From contig NW_005178780.1 in NCBI RefSeq assembly GCF_000350225.1, positions 1 to 59,938 on the forward strand: a DNA stretch of 59,938 nucleotides, in the 5' to 3' direction. The position numbers and the translations under genes were made by a program. The first letter of the stretch is position 1. Every line of letters starts with the position of its first letter. Of this stretch, positions 1 through 9,074 are shown one piece after another. The stretch comes from Chondrus crispus. Its lineage: Eukaryota; Rhodophyta; Florideophyceae; Gigartinales; Gigartinaceae. The notes beneath the pieces were generated by a model. The model was given only the letters and a program-made list of their open reading frames with translations, was not told the DNA's origin and made no database searches.

Positions 1-404
1 TCCAGCGTTAGCGGAAGCGTGGAATCGTGGAAGCGCAGTTGATGTAAAGCAGAAGCGAAGCATTTCTGTACCTCAGGGGCCACAACAACTTGACGCACTA
101 AGTCATTTTGTGCAATAGGTTGGGATGAGAGCTGATGGGATTTGGAAATGAGGTTGGAGTACTGGTGTAGGCGTGGTTAACTGAAGGAGAAAGAGGCGGG
201 ATCGGAGGTCATATCAGGGTAATATCGTCGGAATGGTATCGATCGGAAATGGAAAACAAAAATTGGGGCAAATAACCAAATCGCCGGGTACACCCATGAT
301 TTGATTCCTCGCCTCAGTTGCGCGGCGATCCGCGCCCATTTCAAAAAGCCGCCAATTTGTGTTCGTTTCAATGAGCTAATGGTTACAGCATGAATCATTA
401 TTTT
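1..404. other. Left flank without a recognisable gene
   Basis: AT-balanced sequence with no coding frame I can support; the short open frames here have no recognisable composition or motif. It precedes the left end of the MULE. A purine-rich stretch near 175-205 and a run of short A/T tracts are the only visible structure. Confidence 0.5.
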
Positions 405-416
405 ATGGGAGATTTT

Positions 417-494
417 GCGTTTAGTAGGGCGATCGTGGTCTTTTTGTGGCAAAAAGGGGGTGAAATGGCTTTTCTTGTAGTGTTGAGGGGGTGA
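417..494 (+). repeat. MULE left terminal inverted repeat
   Basis: Begins GCGTTTAGTAGGGCGATCG and ends GAGGGGGTGA. Its reverse complement is reproduced at 6144-6222 almost base for base. Both copies contain the same A-run and G-run blocks, so they are ends of one element. Confidence 0.85.
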
Positions 495-705
495 ATGGCG
501 CGAATTTGTTGCACAAGGGGGGCGAAGGGAAGAATATCAGTAGTATGTTAGACCCGACCACTGAAATGTCGCCTTTGGTCACCCGTCCCAAACAACACAA
601 TTGGGATTCTTCGCCCGTGTAGTAGTCCAAAATGGCAAGTAATCGAGCTATTAAACTCAACATTTCTAGAACACGGATACTGTAGGGACAATTAATCTCG
701 TGATC

Positions 706-749
706 GGCCACGCCGATGTGGCCCCATTATCGACTGTTTCAACCTCCAC
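706..749 (+). repeat. Subterminal direct repeat, copy 1
   Basis: A block beginning GCCACGCCGATGTGG and followed by TTATCGACTGT recurs at about 2551-2593 with a few changes. With the terminal repeat itself this shows that the first about 330 bp of the element is duplicated, with internal length differences, in front of the transposase. Confidence 0.7.
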
Positions 750-1017
750 AATACGCCACAGCATCACGTTTGTTACGTTACTCCGTGTCCAGCGAAGGGG
801 GAGTAAAATGTACAAATGCGCTGCACAAAGCGGCGGGAGCAAGTTTCGAGTGCACTCACGTTGGCCGCTTGGCTCAACATGACCGTCTCCGCAAAACATC
901 CCAGCGTGGAGCCTTTTATTCTCCCGTTCAGTATGGTGTACACGGCTGCTGATATCCACCACGCCGCAGTAATTGCCAAGCAGTCAAGTTTTGTCGAGTT
1001 GTGGGCGATACAGCCTT

Positions 1018-1420
1018 TCATACAGCCTTTCCTGTTGCGTCCAACATGATGATTTCACATCCGTTAACTGCTTGTCCACAAGCCCCTGGGCGAAAATCAA
1101 TCTCTTTGCTCGCATCATGCGCCGCTTCCCTGTCCCAGTCCTCTTTGCCGGCCTGGCGCGCGGCGCGCGCGGCGGCGAAGGTGGCGACGAGGCCCAGCAG
1201 CTGCAGGAGACGGCTCGGGGCCCACGGGCTCAGCGTGCGGTACGCCCACGAGTAGGCGCGGTAGTCGTCCGGGCGGTAGTCTGGCATCGACATGAGCGCG
1301 TCCATGCGGCGGTCCTGCTCCGCGAGAAACGGGTACTTGGCGTGGAGCAGCGCGCGCGTGTCGTCGGACAGGCGCGCGCGCGGTGGCTCCGATGCGAGCG
1401 AGACGACTTGTGTCACACAT
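1018..1420 (-). pseudogene. GC-rich coding-like fragment of unknown function
   Basis: On the minus strand a frame of about 130 residues has natural protein composition. It has a charged N-terminal part with Ser-Leu-Ala-Ser-Glu-Pro and DDTRALLHAKYPFLAEQDRR, then a YRPDDYRAYSWAYRTLSPW block, then a hydrophobic helix (LLQLLGLVATFAAARAA) that could be a membrane anchor. The frame opens upstream without an ATG; the first ATG in frame is at 1305. It lies between the outer and inner MULE left ends, and its GC content is far above its flanks. It could be an exon of a host gene picked up by the MULE. I do not recognise the family. Confidence 0.35.
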
Positions 1421-1451
1421 TCTTGCCTTGGGACAGCGCCTCGCTCTTCAC

Positions 1452-1458
1452 TATAAAA
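1452..1458 (+). promoter_or_regulatory. TATA box for the 1564 gene
   Basis: TATAAAA lies 106 bp upstream of the ATG at 1564 and is followed by a pyrimidine-rich leader (CCACCCTCCCTCCTCCCC). The same TATA plus CT-rich leader arrangement occurs upstream of the transposase remnants near 10157 and 57679. Confidence 0.55.
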
Positions 1459-1563
1459 AGCCCTGAGACCACCCTCCCTCCTCCCCTGATGCTCACCAAC
1501 TCGTATCCAGCATTTAAACGTTAATTTCACTCACAACTCCAACTCTCCAACCGACCTCACGCA

Positions 1564-2076
1564 ATGATCAAGCTGACTCTCTTCCTCGCACTCTTTGTTC
1601 TTGTGCTGGCTTCGGTACTCGCTGCTGAAATCCCTGACTCCATTCGCAGTGGGTCGTCAAGCGGGTCGTCCACGAGATGCCCATGCCAATGCCGAGCTGG
1701 ATATGGGGGTTACGACAAGGTCAAACTGTATTGTGATCGCCGCCGTTTCCGTTCCCACTGCGTCATGAAGGAATGTTGGAAGGGCTCTCAAAAGGGGTTC
1801 ACATGCTGTCAAGACACTTATCCCCCAACGGACAAACCCACCACCACCACCACTACCACCACTGCCAAACTGCGGAGGGCGCGGAGGCGGTTAATGTTAG
1901 GGGGCGCAGGGACGGGGCATGGCGCGGACGACAGGGGGCCGAGGGGAGGAAGGCGGGGGATCGCCATGACATGGGGGAAGAGTGCTAGGAGTGGTCGCGG
2001 GCGGGCGGGGGATGGTGGGGGGCGGGTGGGGGCGGAGAGGCGGGGCAGAGGGAGAGAATACGACGGGAGAAGTTGA
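1564..2076 (+). CDS. Small secreted cysteine-rich protein (3' end uncertain)
   Basis: The first about 90 residues look like a real secreted protein. A hydrophobic signal peptide at residues 1-21 ends near LAAE, a Ser/Gly linker follows, then a compact domain with eight cysteines (residues 39, 41, 43, 57, 66, 71, 81, 82). A short Thr-rich segment (about residues 93-100) follows. Beyond it the frame becomes Arg/Gly-rich low-complexity sequence and reads antisense to a neighbouring gene piece, so the true C-terminus is probably near the Thr run, or an intron follows. It has its own TATA box. The Cys pattern suggests a disulphide-stabilised extracellular peptide; I do not recognise the family. 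It sits between two MULE left ends, so it may be captured sequence. Confidence 0.5.
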   Translation: MIKLTLFLALFVLVLASVLAAEIPDSIRSGSSSGSSTRCPCQCRAGYGGYDKVKLYCDRRRFRSHCVMKECWKGSQKGFTCCQDTYPPTDKPTTTTTTTTAKLRRARRRLMLGGAGTGHGADDRGPRGGRRGIAMTWGKSARSGRGRAGDGGGRVGAERRGRGREYDGRS

Positions 2077-2124
2077 TCCTCGGCTGCGGCCGAATGAGGA
2101 GAGATCACGTCCTTTTCCTTTCGT

Positions 2125-2450
2125 TTATTGCGACGCTTCGTGCCGCAACGGCGGGCGGACTGGGCCGGGCTGATTTCTCTTCCTCTTCCGGCCCTCGCGC
2201 AGCCCAGCCTTGACGACGGAGAGCTCGTCCTCCAGGTCGAACTCGCGCTCCATGCCATAGGCCGCGTGGTCGACATCGTCGACGTCGAGATCAATGTCGG
2301 CGTCGATGAAGTCGCGGGCCTCCTTGCGCTTGCGCGCGGCGATGGCAGCGTACGTCTGCCTTGTCGACGCACTCGTTCACATCGGCCTCCTCGTGCAGCT
2401 GGTAATCGGCGACAATTTTCCATGCGCATGTACCTTTTTGTGGGAAATCA
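2125..2450 (-). pseudogene. C-terminal fragment of an unidentified acidic/basic protein
   Basis: Reading the minus strand from about 2450 to the TAA at 2125-2127 gives a plausible protein tail. The first half includes KGTCAWKIVADYQLHEEADV; after a frame change near 2350 it continues with ARKRKEARDFIDADIDLDV and a tail containing two short RKRK-type basic clusters. The frame change could be a small intron or a mutation. The upstream end is cut off by the inner MULE repeat at about 2470. This is consistent with a gene fragment trapped beside a MULE end; no family is recognised. Confidence 0.35.
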
Positions 2451-2469
2451 CCAACGCGCAATAAAATAA

Positions 2470-2593
2470 GGGGAGATTTTTGTTTGGTGGGGCGATGGGG
2501 TGTGGTTTGGTGGCAAAAACGGGGTGAAATGGCTTTTGTTGATCAATGAACGCCACGCCGGTGTGGCCCCCTTATCGACTGTCACCTCCACGA
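2470..2593 (+). repeat. Internal, diverged copy of the MULE left end
   Basis: Contains GGGGAGATTTTTGTTTGG, GGTGAAATGGCTTTTGTTG and the subterminal GCCACGCCGGTGTGG block. These align with 404-494 and 706-749 in the same orientation. It lies 80 bp upstream of the transposase ATG and may be the original left end of the transposase-bearing element. Confidence 0.65.
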
Positions 2594-2672
2594 CAAACAT
2601 CGTTCCCTATCTCCATGGCCATGTCACCCCTGTGCCCCTCCTCTGCTGTCATTTCAAATTCGTCTTTTCAAA

Positions 2673-5600
2673 ATGCGCTTATTGCCCCAGACCATGGCGC
2701 AGGGAATCCGTCACCTTGCCACTGTGGAAGAAGGTGTGACACCCCTCATGGACGTTTTTTGCGTATCTGCGCGCAACGCAACATTGCGTGAAATGAAGAA
2801 ACAGTACAAGCGTCTTGCCGTTCTCGTCCACCCCGACAAAGTGCGGGCAGTTCAACCGCGCTGTGCGGACAGGTGTATGAAAGTACTCACGCATGCCATG
2901 CAGCAGGCGGAGAGCGAAGTTCGGTACATAGAAATCGATGAGGATATTCAGTGTGGTAAGGTCGTGTTACTGCCGGCATTCGTCGCGTTTAGCAAAACCT
3001 CTTCCGAAAGAGAGCTCTCTCTCGACAAAATGGAACGCGCTGCGCAAGAGAAACAAGACAATGTCAGGGAGACTCAACGCCAAAGAGAATGCTCGAACAA
3101 TGAAGAGCACGAGAAGGCTTCGAAGGGCGCGTCAGACGTTTGCAGTGACAGCGAGGAAGACGCTCTACGGGAGAGGCAGGCGAGAGCCTGGAAGCAATTG
3201 CAAAAAGAGAGAGAAGAGGCAGCTAGGGCCGCCCAACTGCAAAAGGAGAGGGAAGAAAGAGCAAGGGCTGCGCAGCTGCAGAAGGAAAGGGACGGAGAGA
3301 AAAGGGAGAGAACAGAGAGAGAAATGGCTTCTCACTTGCGGGCGGTGCTTGAAAATGATGGTACTGACAAGGATGGAGAGGATGCAGATAGTATGTCCAA
3401 CGGTGAACGTAACGAGGATGTGGACGAGGTAGAGAAATGTATAACTCCACCACCATCCCGTCGTCTTTTCTGCCGATTTCGCAGCACAGCAGACGATCCT
3501 TCTCGCGAGAGCAGCGCGGACAAAATGGACGAGGAAAATGTCAGCAAGGATGGCGAAAATTCAGGGGTGTTCGCAGACGTGGAGAGAATGGAAGAATGCA
3601 TCGACGGAGTACAATTTGAAGATGAAGGAGATGATCTTGGGAGTGAGGCAGGAAGGAATTTTGAGGAAGACAGAGAGGTGGCCGAGTGCTTGGAAATTGA
3701 TTCCGAAGAAGACGTTACGTCGGACGAGGACTTCGACCCGAAGAATTACATTGCAATCGAATGTGAGGAAGAGGAAGAGGATGTTGAAGAGCGCGCTGCC
3801 GATCCTATTCCGGATAATATCGACAAGAAAACCCGTCGAACGCTACAGAAGCGCCAATCGAAGCGACGAACCATGAATCGTGCGAAAGATGCAGTACGAG
3901 CAGATCGATTGCCTGCCATGACATGGAAGCCCCGTCCAATTGTGGACGTTAAACCGAAAGTAGGGATCGCCTTGAAGGGCCGGTGGAGATGTGAGCAGCT
4001 GATTAGAGCACACACTGCGAACCTCGGGGTGCAACGGGGAGTTAACATTATGCAGAATACTGTGAAAGTGCGCATGAAGTGCGGCACAGATGGGTGCCAT
4101 GCGACTTTTGTTTTCGATTGGCAACCGAGGACCGGTTTTTGGAAACTGAACAAGTACCAAGACCACCTCAATGAGTGCTTCGGGCAACATGTCGCGGACA
4201 GTCCAATGAAAATTGCGTCAAGATCGTCTTCTTGTGCCCCTGCATATACCCCACATCAGATTGCCCGAGCAATTTTAGAACACGTGCAAGGCGATCCGAA
4301 TGTGCCTTGCAAAACAATCGCTTCCGTTGTTCGAGCGAAGCGCCTGTATTTGCGTCAGCCTCCATATAGTCATTATCGGAGTATTCGGACAGAGTTGCTC
4401 CGTCATTTCACCATTTCGCGCGCCGTAGACATGGCCGCATTGGAAGGTTACGCAGATGCGCTCAGAGGGGTGGGGCATAAGGTAGAACTTTTTACTTGCT
4501 GTGCAGCGGAGATGAGGGAACAACGGATTAAGGCGGCTCGTCATATATTCGAGCAGTGCAAGAAGGCAAACGATTTACCGAAGGATGCTTCCTTTAATGC
4601 TGCAGATGTGGAAGTATCTGATATAGGCGACGGTCGCTATTACAGCGGATTGCTGTTTGTTCCTTCTTCCGCGCAGAGTTACTGCCAACATGGTCGACGA
4701 ACGGCCAGTGCGGATGCCGCACACTGCGAAGGGGTAGGAATGCAGTCGTATGGGTCTACTTTTCAGGTAATCGGGTACGATGCAAATCATCAGCTCTGTC
4801 CTTTGGTCTTTGCGCACTTCGTGGGCCCTGAGAACAAAGAGTCCTGGGGAAAGGTCTTTCGGGCATGTAAGGAAATTCCGGGATTTGACATTAATGGGAG
4901 GGTGACAATTGTCGATCAGGAGAAGTCCATCGACGCAGCCTACCGGGACGTCATGACTAATGCATCGGTATTCCTGGATCCTCTCCATGTTAAAAAAAAC
5001 ATGTCCGCGCGATTAGGATCTAACAAGGGCGTTGGAATACGGTTGTATGAACGAGCAGTATATGCTCCGTCTCGAGAACAGGTATACGCTCTGAAAGCAG
5101 ATTTTTCTGCGACACAAAAGGCCTATCTGGATAGATTCGAAGATTCTGAAGTGTACAGGGCATTTTCCAGCTTAGAAGACCTTATCACAACTTCACAGGG
5201 GGCTGAAAGCCAGATGTCAGCTGATCTTAGGAATAATATTCGTTCCGTGGAGCCTCAGAAGATGCTTTCAAGGGTCGTGCTTCTGCAGAGAACAAATTTT
5301 TTGCGTCGCCAGGACAGTGCCCTGTCTTTTACATCTCCCGTCCCTCCTCGCACACAGAACCATCTCGCATACCTAATTCAGAGAGCTCACGTATATCGGT
5401 CTTCTGTGCATTTTCTGGATGGTACGTCGCAAATGGAAGCCACCGTCGCTAGTCAGCAAAATGGAACCGTTCTGCGGCTTGTAAGGCTTAGCAATAATAC
5501 CCAAACCCCCCCTTCTTGCTGCGCTTACTCTACAAATGGGTCTGGATTCCCCTGTTGGCATGGCGTCTCTGTTCTTCTCGAAAAGTATGGACCAAGCAAT

Positions 5601-5936
5601 CTCTATCGGTTTATTGAAGCGCGTCATCTAACATCTGCCTGGGTTATGCAGTACGCCAATATGGAGTATAGTCTTCCTTCACAAGCAAGGGTCGACGACA
5701 TTTTATTCAATGCGAAGAAGCTCGTTGCTACGAAGGAGAACCTGCAAATTCCAAAAGCTTTACCGCCGCCACGGGGTCGTCCGGTTAGGAGGGCTGGTAG
5801 GCGAAGAAAAACCTGGTACGAAAAAGGCCCTGCTGCGAAGAAGAAGCGTGTGTACTCTTGCTCTTTGTGTCGGATGGCAGATCACACAGTGAAGGATTGC
5901 TCTCTGAAACAGCTGTATGGGGATACCGCAGAGTAG
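2673..5936 (+). CDS. MULE transposase with N-terminal DnaJ domain
   Basis: A 1087-codon uninterrupted ORF; the ATG at 2673 is the first in frame and a second lies at codon 8. Residues about 25-80 form a J domain: helix II (MKKQYKRLAVLV), then the HPD triad in HPDK (residues 53-56). Residues about 105-215 are highly charged, with a repeated RARAAQLQKERE-type coiled coil; 215-400 is acidic. A Cys/His finger (about 465-500, CGTDGCH and HLNECFGQH) precedes the MULE catalytic core, which has VEVSDIGDGRYYSG, YDANHQLCPLVFAHFVGPEN, VTIVDQEKSIDAAY and DPLHVKKNM as in the MULE DDE fold. A SWIM-type finger (FPCWHG, with upstream Cys pair) and a C-terminal CCHC knuckle (CSLCRMADHTVKDC) follow. It should cut and join DNA at the MULE ends. 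The J domain is not a usual MULE component and may recruit Hsp70. The frame is intact, so this copy may be functional. Confidence 0.88.
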   Translation: MRLLPQTMAQGIRHLATVEEGVTPLMDVFCVSARNATLREMKKQYKRLAVLVHPDKVRAVQPRCADRCMKVLTHAMQQAESEVRYIEIDEDIQCGKVVLLPAFVAFSKTSSERELSLDKMERAAQEKQDNVRETQRQRECSNNEEHEKASKGASDVCSDSEEDALRERQARAWKQLQKEREEAARAAQLQKEREERARAAQLQKERDGEKRERTEREMASHLRAVLENDGTDKDGEDADSMSNGERNEDVDEVEKCITPPPSRRLFCRFRSTADDPSRESSADKMDEENVSKDGENSGVFADVERMEECIDGVQFEDEGDDLGSEAGRNFEEDREVAECLEIDSEEDVTSDEDFDPKNYIAIECEEEEEDVEERAADPIPDNIDKKTRRTLQKRQSKRRTMNRAKDAVRADRLPAMTWKPRPIVDVKPKVGIALKGRWRCEQLIRAHTANLGVQRGVNIMQNTVKVRMKCGTDGCHATFVFDWQPRTGFWKLNKYQDHLNECFGQHVADSPMKIASRSSSCAPAYTPHQIARAILEHVQGDPNVPCKTIASVVRAKRLYLRQPPYSHYRSIRTELLRHFTISRAVDMAALEGYADALRGVGHKVELFTCCAAEMREQRIKAARHIFEQCKKANDLPKDASFNAADVEVSDIGDGRYYSGLLFVPSSAQSYCQHGRRTASADAAHCEGVGMQSYGSTFQVIGYDANHQLCPLVFAHFVGPENKESWGKVFRACKEIPGFDINGRVTIVDQEKSIDAAYRDVMTNASVFLDPLHVKKNMSARLGSNKGVGIRLYERAVYAPSREQVYALKADFSATQKAYLDRFEDSEVYRAFSSLEDLITTSQGAESQMSADLRNNIRSVEPQKMLSRVVLLQRTNFLRRQDSALSFTSPVPPRTQNHLAYLIQRAHVYRSSVHFLDGTSQMEATVASQQNGTVLRLVRLSNNTQTPPSCCAYSTNGSGFPCWHGVSVLLEKYGPSNLYRFIEARHLTSAWVMQYANMEYSLPSQARVDDILFNAKKLVATKENLQIPKALPPPRGRPVRRAGRRRKTWYEKGPAAKKKRVYSCSLCRMADHTVKDCSLKQLYGDTAE

Positions 5937-6143
5937 CCCAGTAGCCGCTCTTTTAGTAACGCCTTAGTATCCGATTTCGCCTGTCATTTAGTACAATTTA
6001 TAGCACCGTCCACTTTGTTCAGATTCTGTCGCTCCTCACGAACAACCAAATTCTTTTCTGTCACCCCCATGTTGAAGACGTCACCCATACGATCCCTACA
6101 AATATTTCTCAATCGGATGGGTGCTTCAGCAAATTTGACCGCG

Positions 6144-6222
6144 TCACCCCCTCAACACTACAAGAAAAGCCATTTCACCCCCTTTTTGCCACAAAAAAGA
6201 CCACGATCGCCCCACTAAACGC
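6144..6222 (-). repeat. MULE right terminal inverted repeat
   Basis: Inverted match to 417-494, ending CCCCACTAAACGC. It lies about 208 bp downstream of the transposase stop. The sequence beyond 6222 no longer matches the outside of the left copies. Confidence 0.85.
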
Positions 6223-6339
6223 AGCATTAACTCTAAAATCATCAAGACCTTTTGTCGCGCGACAAGATGTTTTTGTCATACACAAAATTTCGGGCAAAAA
6301 TTGTTTTCGCGGGAAAATCTGAAACATCGAGAAAAACTC

Positions 6340-6440
6340 ATAATCACGCCATCTACATTGGACAGCAGCTCGCCCACAGTCACCCCGGAGCAGGCGAACC
6401 GGCGCCATGGAACTCGAAGACGCTCGACGGGAAGAGGGGC
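6340..6440 (-). pseudogene. Short duplicate fragment of the antisense retroelement ORF
   Basis: The minus-strand frame contains APLPVERLRVPWRRFACSG and VGELL. It matches the same block in the longer copy (near 8340-8425 on the minus strand) with few changes. The surrounding sequence does not continue the match, so this is an isolated fragment. Confidence 0.65.
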
Positions 6441-6619
6441 GGACCAGCGGGTGCCGCAGGTCGTCCCTTCGGCAGGGCCCGTGGTGAAGAGATCCGAGGG
6501 TGGACAGACGAAGAATAGCGAAGGTTCGGAGGAGCGAATCCACGCGTGAATCGGACACGCGGACAAAGGGCCCTAGTGGATTTACGGACGAACGGAGTTA
6601 AACTATCGGAGTGGCACCT

Positions 6620-9019
6620 TCACTGCCCCGGTCCGTTCGGTGCGGACGATGGACTCGAGGCGTAGGGTTTCGACGGACAATGACGGGGGTGCCGAGGCAA
6701 CCCCACCCGGACGTCCGCCAGCGGCGGCATCGCCACCTCCTCGTCCTGCGACCAACGAATGGCCGCGGCATCCGAGGGCGCGGTACCGTACGACCGAGAG
6801 GGTTCGTACGTCTGGTCCTCGTAAGGGTCGCGCATGGCGTGCCGCGGCACGGATGGAGCACCGACACGGAGAGAACGGAGCTCATCGCGCTCTCGACGGT
6901 AGCGGTCCCGTTCGACGTGGGACCGCTGGAGAGCGTTCGCGTGCTCCACGGAGGTCTGACGTAAGGTCTCCACCTCGTGCTTCAGTCGACGCAATTCGGA
7001 GGCGTATGATTCGCGTTCGGTACCCAGACGGCGGGCCTCGTCGCTACGCAACAGATACCACGACGCCAACGTCCGAAGAAGGCCCCCGATTTGCCACGGA
7101 CGATCCGCCGACGTCCCTAAGGCCTGAGCTAAGCCAGGGACGGCCCTGACATCGGCGCGTGCCGACATAATACGACGACTCGCCGGCTCCTCCAGTGGAT
7201 CTTCCCCCGCCGGCGGGTGAAGGGGTGGAACCGGGAGGACGGAAGGCCCCTCCAAGGAGCCATAGAGGCCGTTGCTCACGGTAGGGGGCTGAAAGGGGTT
7301 CGTGCCCGTTCCCCCAACCGCGGCGGCCTCACCATCCAAGTCCCGATAGCGCTTCCTCTGCGACTCTCGCGCGGTGGATCCGACGCCGCCGCCGCGTACA
7401 GGACGACTACGGGAGGCCGTCGTCGGGAGGGACCGCGCGACGAAGGCATCGGTGGCCAGTTGGTAAGTGAGGTAGATACTACGGTCGCCGGTAGTGAAAT
7501 CTGTCCATGGACGTCGATGTCGTTCTGGCACCTCGTCGGCGCGCTGCATCAACTCCAGCACCGCCGTACATGCCCAAGACACGTGCGATGTGCTGCGCTC
7601 GAGCGGGTGTAGGGGCACCAGGGGAAGGTCTGCCGCTACCCTTCCGAAGAACCCCAACACCTCGGGCGGTTGCAAGAAGACACGGCTTTGTACGGACACC
7701 TCGGTCATGAAGGCATTACCTAGAGACCAGGCCCACTCCCTTTCTAGATTGAACATGACGGCTTAATAGGCGGGATGACGCGGATCGGCGCAAATGAAGC
7801 CGAAATGCTTTCGAAGGTAAGGGAGAAGAGGATGCACTCCCAACGAAGAGAGTGCCTCCCTTACGACAACGGGGAGTGGCGGAAAGTCCCCCGGCGACAA
7901 CCCCCGCTCGAACGCGGATGCACGGAAGACTCGCCCGTCTTCCTCGTCAGAACGTCGATACACCGCCCAATCGTGAGGAGAGATGGCGACCCCGTGCAGA
8001 CGCATTAGGGAGCAGGCAGCTTTTTGTAAGGCGGCCCTCGCCTTCGAATAGGCGTAGGGTCTGGGGCTGACGTACAGCCCCGGCACGGCGGCCAGGACGA
8101 ACCGACGAGGCTCACCGCGACCGGGTCCCGACAGATAAGACGCCATCTGATCCACGTAGTCGGCCTCGCTCGCACTGTACACGAAGGTCCGCTCGCTGTG
8201 GATGGCGTCGGGGATTTGGTACGCTGCACCGACGCCGTCCGCGGTGAGCCTCCCCAGCATCAGCGACGCCTCCTCCGCACCGCCTGCTTCGTATACTCGG
8301 CGAACACGCAGCAGGTCGGGGCGGAGGCGATCGTGGGACAGTAGCTCACTCATGGTCACGCCCGAACAGGCGAACCGGCGCCACGAAAAGCGAAGACGTT
8401 CGACGGGCAGCGGGGCAGACCGCTCTAACGGCGACCCAAACCACCTTCCGCCAGCATTGTCCTCCTCTCCAGCCGAGGACGGGCCTCGGGCGACGGCGGA
8501 ATCGACGACATGTGAAGCCGGGGGCGCCGACGCGGGGACGAACTCGATCGACGGTGGCGAGTCCCCCGTGCTCCGGGACTTCTGGAACGGCGGTAAGGTG
8601 GCTCGCAGGAGCGACGGCGGCTCTAGTTGACGGGGAGTAACTTCCCCACGGGGAACGGCGTGTACACTCGGCGAGGGGATCATCCCCGGGGATACGGAAG
8701 GGCTCGGGAGAGGCGCCGACATCGACGAGTAGGAATCGGAGTCGCCCAGCGAGAGGAAGGACTCCGACGGTCCAGACGAGATTCGGACGGAGAACAAGGG
8801 GCGGGCGACGTCAGGTGAGGCGCTGACCAAGACGCAAGGAGATGGAAGGGCGGGGGAGAAAAAGAGGAATACGGCGCGACACGGGAAATCGCTGGGGACA
8901 AAGAGGCGACGAAGGGGAAAACGAGCGATGGGCAGACGACAGACCGGGCTCGAACCCAATGGAAGGGGTGGCGTACTGGCGACCTCGGGTACGATCCGGA
9001 CAGCTACGGGAATCGACAT
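6620..9019 (-). pseudogene. Antisense ORF protein of retroelement C, one nonsense codon
   Basis: About 800 codons on the strand opposite to the element's LTR orientation. The best start is the ATG at 9019; an upstream ATG at 9082 lies inside the LTR. The frame is open to a single TAA at 7763-7765 and continues in the same frame to 6620. Comparison with the intact homologue (28193-30640) shows the TAA replacing an Ala codon in an otherwise one-to-one alignment. Conserved blocks include VPGLYVSPRPYAYSKARAAL and LMRLHGVAISPHDWA, a WAWSLGNAFM region, and a C-terminal coiled coil rich in Arg/Glu with RYRRERDELRSLR. Function is unknown; I recognise no domain. The ATG lies 56 nt from the LTR edge, so antisense transcription from the 3' LTR could express it. 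Confidence 0.7.
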
Positions 9020-9039
9020 GGCCACTTCTACAAGCCGGG

Positions 9040-9074
9040 GTGAACGCGGACGTTCACCGTTAAGTGGGGGGCGA
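9040..9074 (+). promoter_or_regulatory. 3' polypurine tract with conserved hairpin (element C)
   Basis: GTGAACGCGGACGTTCAC (9040-9057) has perfect 7-bp arms around CGGA. It is followed by a TAA stop and the purine run AAGTGGGGGGCGA, which abuts the LTR at 9075. It is the expected plus-strand primer site of reverse transcription. The same module occurs at 25529-25560, 30667-30696, 17150-17180 (minus) and 14722-14756 (minus). Confidence 0.75.

Larger units (their letters stand above)
405..6222 (+). mobile_element. Mutator-like (MULE) DNA transposon with captured or nested sequence
   Basis: The interval is bounded by inverted repeats at 417-494 and 6144-6222 that match over about 78 bp with one substitution and one A-run indel by eye. 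It contains one long transposase gene (2673-5936). A third, diverged copy of the left end lies inside at about 2470-2593, in the same orientation as the outer left end, so this is either two overlapping elements or one element that has incorporated about 2 kb between two left ends. The outer limits are uncertain: both left copies share about 10 bp (GGGAGATTTT) outside the part matched by the right end, and no clear 8-11 bp target duplication was found. Confidence 0.72.

Noticed and set aside
405..6222. An exact 9-bp target duplication for the MULE
   Set aside because: No matching flanks were found at either candidate boundary, so none is claimed.
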